From assembly GCA_964236445.1 (NCBI GenBank), contig CAXSDR010000130.1:1-7658 (forward strand): a DNA stretch of 7,658 nt. Direction: 5' to 3'. The notes beneath the pieces were generated by a model. The model did no database searches, was not told where the DNA came from, and saw only the letters and a list, made by a program, of their open reading frames with translations. Both the position numbers and the translations under genes were made by a program. This stretch comes from CAXSDR01 sp964236445 (GTDB taxonomy: Bacteria > Actinomycetota > Actinomycetes > Motilibacterales > Motilibacteraceae). Each line of letters starts with the position of its first letter. The stretch's first letter is position 1. Of the stretch, positions 4,669 through 7,658 are shown piece by piece.

Positions 4669-7658
4669 CCAGTGCACGCCCCGAGCTGATCTCCGCGCTC
4701 GGCAGCATGGAGCAGCGCCCCTCGGAGCTCCTCAGCACCGTGAACTTCTTCGTCGTCAGGGCCGGCGGCGCGGCCACTGACGAGTCGACCCTCGTGTCAC
4801 AGCTCTCGACGAGTGATGTCAACGACGCGGCGCGAGTCCGCTTCCAGCTCCTGCTCAGCCGCTGGGATTCGACCGATGACCCGGACTGGACCCAGAAGAC
4901 GAAACCGCACGGTGCCGACCGTCGCGGTCTCGTGCATGACCTGCTGGGATTCGGCTCCGATGCACGTGAGGACATCGACAGGGTCTTCCCGCGGGATCCG
5001 GGTGCGATCGTGATCGAGGGTGACGATGGGGACTGGCAGCCGTGGTACGCCGTCTCGCAGGGCAGCAGGCCGGGGTTCTACTGGGACGCCTATTCCTCGG
5101 TGCTGCTCGACAAGGGCATGCCGTCCGACGCTGTGGCGAAGCTCGACTCGACGACGACAGCAGTGGTCCGCAAGCTCGCCGACCCGACGCGTGACGAGCG
5201 CTATCAAGCCAAGGGCCTCGTCGTCGGCTATGTGCAGAGCGGCAAGACCGCCAACTTCACCGGCGTCGTGGCAAAAGCCATCGACGCAGGCTACCGGCTC
5301 ATCGTGGTGCTCACCGGCACGGTGGAGATCCTGCGAAAGCAGACACAGCGGCGGATGGACATGGAGCTCGTCGGCGTGGAGAACATCCTGGTAGGCATCG
5401 ACGAGAACGACTCGGCCAGGATCGCGCAGACGGACTATGCCTCCGACCAGGACTGGCCGGACAAGTTCCTGCGTCACGGCATCAACCTCGACAACACCGA
5501 CGGTGTCCCTACCATCCGACGGCTGAGCACCTTCACCGGCGACTACAAGAAGCTGAAGCAAGGTCTCTCCGCGCTGGACTTCCGCTCCGGTCGGGAACTG
5601 ATCGATCGGGGACGGCCGCTCTTCGACCCGGTGAATCTCTTCGGGAGCGATGTCCGGCTTGCTGTCGTCAAGAAGAACAGCACCGTGCTCAAGAAACTGG
5701 TCGAAGACCTCGGTGACATCCGCGCGGACCTCGGCGAGATCCCGACATTGATCATCGACGACGAGGCCGACCAGGCCTCCGTCAACACCAAGCGCAACAA
5801 GTCCTCTGCCGAGGAGAAGGAGCGGACTGCCGTCAACCGACGCATCTCGGATCTTCTCGGCGTTCTGAGCCGTGCGCAATATGTGGGCTACACAGCCACC
5901 CCGTTTGCCAACGTCTTCATCGATCCCGATGACTCCGAAGACATCTTCCCGAAGGACTTCATCATCAGTCTGGATCGACCCGAGGGCTACATGGGAGCCG
6001 CAGACTTCCACGACCTCGACGTCGATCGGGATCCCGACGCCAGCACGATCGAGAACTCGAACGAGAAGTGTCACGTCCGTGGCCTCTACGCCACGGACGA
6101 CGCCGACCGGGATGCCGAGATGCTCGAGGCGCTGGACTCGTTCGTCCTGTCAGGTGCCATCAAGCTCTATCGTGCGTCGAAGGGATCGGCGCTTGCCGGC
6201 TCGTTCCGGCACCACACCATGCTCGTGCACGAGTCGGTGCGCAACGACGAACATGCGGCGCTGGCAGAGCGCATCCGGGAGCTCTGGCGTCGCGCTGGCT
6301 ATGACTCCCCTGCCGGGATGCAGCGGCTGCGTGCGCTGTACGACAACGACGTGGCACCCGTCACCGCTGCCCTGCACCGACGGGCGTCATCGCAGGCCGC
6401 TCGTCTCGCGCGCACCACGCCGTCGCGACCTTTGCTGCCCGAATCATTCGACGTGCTGGAGAACGGTCGATGGGTCGGCAAGGCGCTCGACCGCATTCAG
6501 AGCGGCGTGTCGCCGGTGATCGTCGTGAACGGCGACAGGGAACAGGACTACACCCAGGACGCCCTGGACTTCATGGCCGACGACGTGTGGAAGATCCTTG
6601 TCGGCGGCGCCAAGCTCAGTCGTGGATTCACGGTCGAGGGTCTGACCGTCTCCTACTACACCCGTCGGACGATGCAGGCCGACTCGATGATGCAGATGGG
6701 GCGTTGGTTCGGATTCCGTCCGGGCTATCGCGATCTCGTCAGGCTCTTCATCGGGCGCAACGTTCCGGCCCCCGGCGGTAGGCCTGTCGATCTGTTCGAG
6801 GCGTTCGAAGGGATCGTCCGAGACGAGGAGGACTTTCGCGCCGAGCTGCTCCGCTACAGCGCGACAGGCGACTCCGGAAACCCCGGCATCACCCCTCGCG
6901 AAGTCCCACCCATGGTCTTCCAGGCGGTACCTTGGCTGAAGCCGACCGCGACGAGCAAGATGTACAACGCCGAGCTCGTCATCCGAGGTGCAGGTGGCGC
7001 CCTCGTGGACTTCCCTCGTCAGCCGGAACGCGAGAATGGGGAAGTGAACGCCAGACACTTCCATGCGGCCCAGGCGTTGCTCGAAGCGGCGGATCAGGTG
7101 GGCAACTTCGGCTACGACGACGACGGAGTGCCCAGAACTTTCGATTCACGCTACGGAATGTTGCCTGCCGCCGTGGTTCGCGATGTCGTGGCCAGATTCG
7201 CGTGGCTTACGAACTACGACTTCGCGCCCCACTTGTCCTTCCTGGACGAGGCGATTCGCAAGGGCAGCCTGACGGACTTCGTCGTGCTGGTTCCGGTGTT
7301 GACGACGGCCGCACTGAGATCTGTGGGTGACGTCCCGGACGTGCCGTTGATCAAGCGTGTTCGTCGGCCGAGGGGTGGTTTCTCAGGCAGCTCCTTCCGC
7401 CAACGTGCGGCGGCGGAGACGATCGCCGGAGGCCGGGACGAAGGACGGCACAATGTCAAGGGCGGCGACCTGGCCGTCGCTCTGCACACCCCGACACGGG
7501 CAGCGATCTTGCTCTCGTTCGCCTATGACGTCAAGGGTGGCGATGGCATCGCAGGCGACTCGCCGATGACGGTCGAACCGAGCGACGTGGCGACGCTGTT
7601 CTCCTGGGCATTGCCCTACGCCGCGGCGCCGAACGGTCGCGCCGGGTTCAAGACGCGC
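4665..7658 (+). CDS. Z1-domain superfamily-II helicase-like ATPase (3' end outside window)
   Basis: The frame is open for 998 codons and runs off the right edge with no stop. It has clear helicase-type motifs. Walker A is G188-Y-V-Q-S-G193-K194-T195. Walker B / motif II is L-I-I-D365-D-E-A-D369. Motif III-like is G408-Y-T-A-T-P413-F-A-N. The Z1 signature region includes G647-G-A-K-L-S-R653-G-F-T-V-E-G and then Q677-M-G-R680-W-F-G-F-R, a motif-VI-like block with the probable arginine finger R680. About 200 residues lie between motif III and the Z1 block, and at least 300 follow it without a motif I know. The N-terminal 180 residues are family-typical but of unknown role. GTG 4665 overlaps the upstream TGA as GTGA. 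Z1 proteins are the helicase-like partners of prokaryotic MORC-type ATPases in restriction/defence cassettes. ATP-driven DNA remodelling or translocation is inferred from the family. No nuclease motif was seen in the part available. Confidence 0.94.
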   Translation, partial: MTSARPELISALGSMEQRPSELLSTVNFFVVRAGGAATDESTLVSQLSTSDVNDAARVRFQLLLSRWDSTDDPDWTQKTKPHGADRRGLVHDLLGFGSDAREDIDRVFPRDPGAIVIEGDDGDWQPWYAVSQGSRPGFYWDAYSSVLLDKGMPSDAVAKLDSTTTAVVRKLADPTRDERYQAKGLVVGYVQSGKTANFTGVVAKAIDAGYRLIVVLTGTVEILRKQTQRRMDMELVGVENILVGIDENDSARIAQTDYASDQDWPDKFLRHGINLDNTDGVPTIRRLSTFTGDYKKLKQGLSALDFRSGRELIDRGRPLFDPVNLFGSDVRLAVVKKNSTVLKKLVEDLGDIRADLGEIPTLIIDDEADQASVNTKRNKSSAEEKERTAVNRRISDLLGVLSRAQYVGYTATPFANVFIDPDDSEDIFPKDFIISLDRPEGYMGAADFHDLDVDRDPDASTIENSNEKCHVRGLYATDDADRDAEMLEALDSFVLSGAIKLYRASKGSALAGSFRHHTMLVHESVRNDEHAALAERIRELWRRAGYDSPAGMQRLRALYDNDVAPVTAALHRRASSQAARLARTTPSRPLLPESFDVLENGRWVGKALDRIQSGVSPVIVVNGDREQDYTQDALDFMADDVWKILVGGAKLSRGFTVEGLTVSYYTRRTMQADSMMQMGRWFGFRPGYRDLVRLFIGRNVPAPGGRPVDLFEAFEGIVRDEEDFRAELLRYSATGDSGNPGITPREVPPMVFQAVPWLKPTATSKMYNAELVIRGAGGALVDFPRQPERENGEVNARHFHAAQALLEAADQVGNFGYDDDGVPRTFDSRYGMLPAAVVRDVVARFAWLTNYDFAPHLSFLDEAIRKGSLTDFVVLVPVLTTAALRSVGDVPDVPLIKRVRRPRGGFSGSSFRQRAAAETIAGGRDEGRHNVKGGDLAVALHTPTRAAILLSFAYDVKGGDGIAGDSPMTVEPSDVATLFSWALPYAAAPNGRAGFKTR

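Noticed and set aside
4797..6074. 425-codon minus-strand open frame
   Set aside because: It lies antisense to the Walker A, Walker B and motif III region of the Z1 gene. Long antisense frames are expected in high-GC DNA, and its Val/Asp/Arg/His-rich product shows no domain motif.
1..7658. CRISPR arrays, tRNAs, insertion sequences, direct repeats, promoters or terminators
   Set aside because: By eye I found no regularly spaced repeats, cloverleaf-like segments, transposase motifs or hairpin/T-run structures. Coding is continuous, with no gap where a promoter or terminator would be expected.

Overview
The window is high-GC, densely coding DNA, probably from an actinobacterium. That is inferred from strong G/C bias at third codon positions, GTG starts and 4-base stop/start overlaps; no marker gene fixes the taxon. 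It holds four plus-strand genes with no intergenic space. The first is cut by the left edge and the last by the right edge.

Layout: (1) nt 1-2174, the C-terminal two thirds or so of a DUF499-type AAA+ ATPase; (2) nt 2171-3700, a 509-residue GHKL (Hsp90/MutL/MORC-type) ATPase with an S5-like second domain; (3) nt 3697-4668, a 323-residue PD-(D/E)XK nuclease-fold protein of the DUF4420 type; (4) nt 4665 to the edge, at least 998 codons of a Z1-domain superfamily-II helicase-like ATPase. The junctions are GTGA, ATGA and GTGA, so the four genes read as one translationally coupled operon.

Genes 2-4 match the prokaryotic MORC/MutL-like defence cassettes described by comparative genomics (GHKL ATPase, Z1 helicase and REase-fold protein, often with a DNA cytosine methylase, Vsr-like nuclease and AIPR protein). 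DUF499 ATPases are known from other anti-phage modification systems, commonly next to a DUF1156 DNA methylase. The notable point is that a DUF499 ATPase is stitched directly onto the GHKL/PD-(D/E)XK/Z1 trio. This suggests a composite anti-phage or restriction-type machine with three different ATPases and one predicted nuclease.

Working model (inference): a methylase outside the window marks self DNA, the DUF499 and Z1 ATPases act on or translocate along DNA, the GHKL protein forms an ATP-gated clamp, and the DUF4420 protein cuts. No methylase, specificity subunit, transposase, tRNA, CRISPR array, promoter or terminator is visible inside the window.
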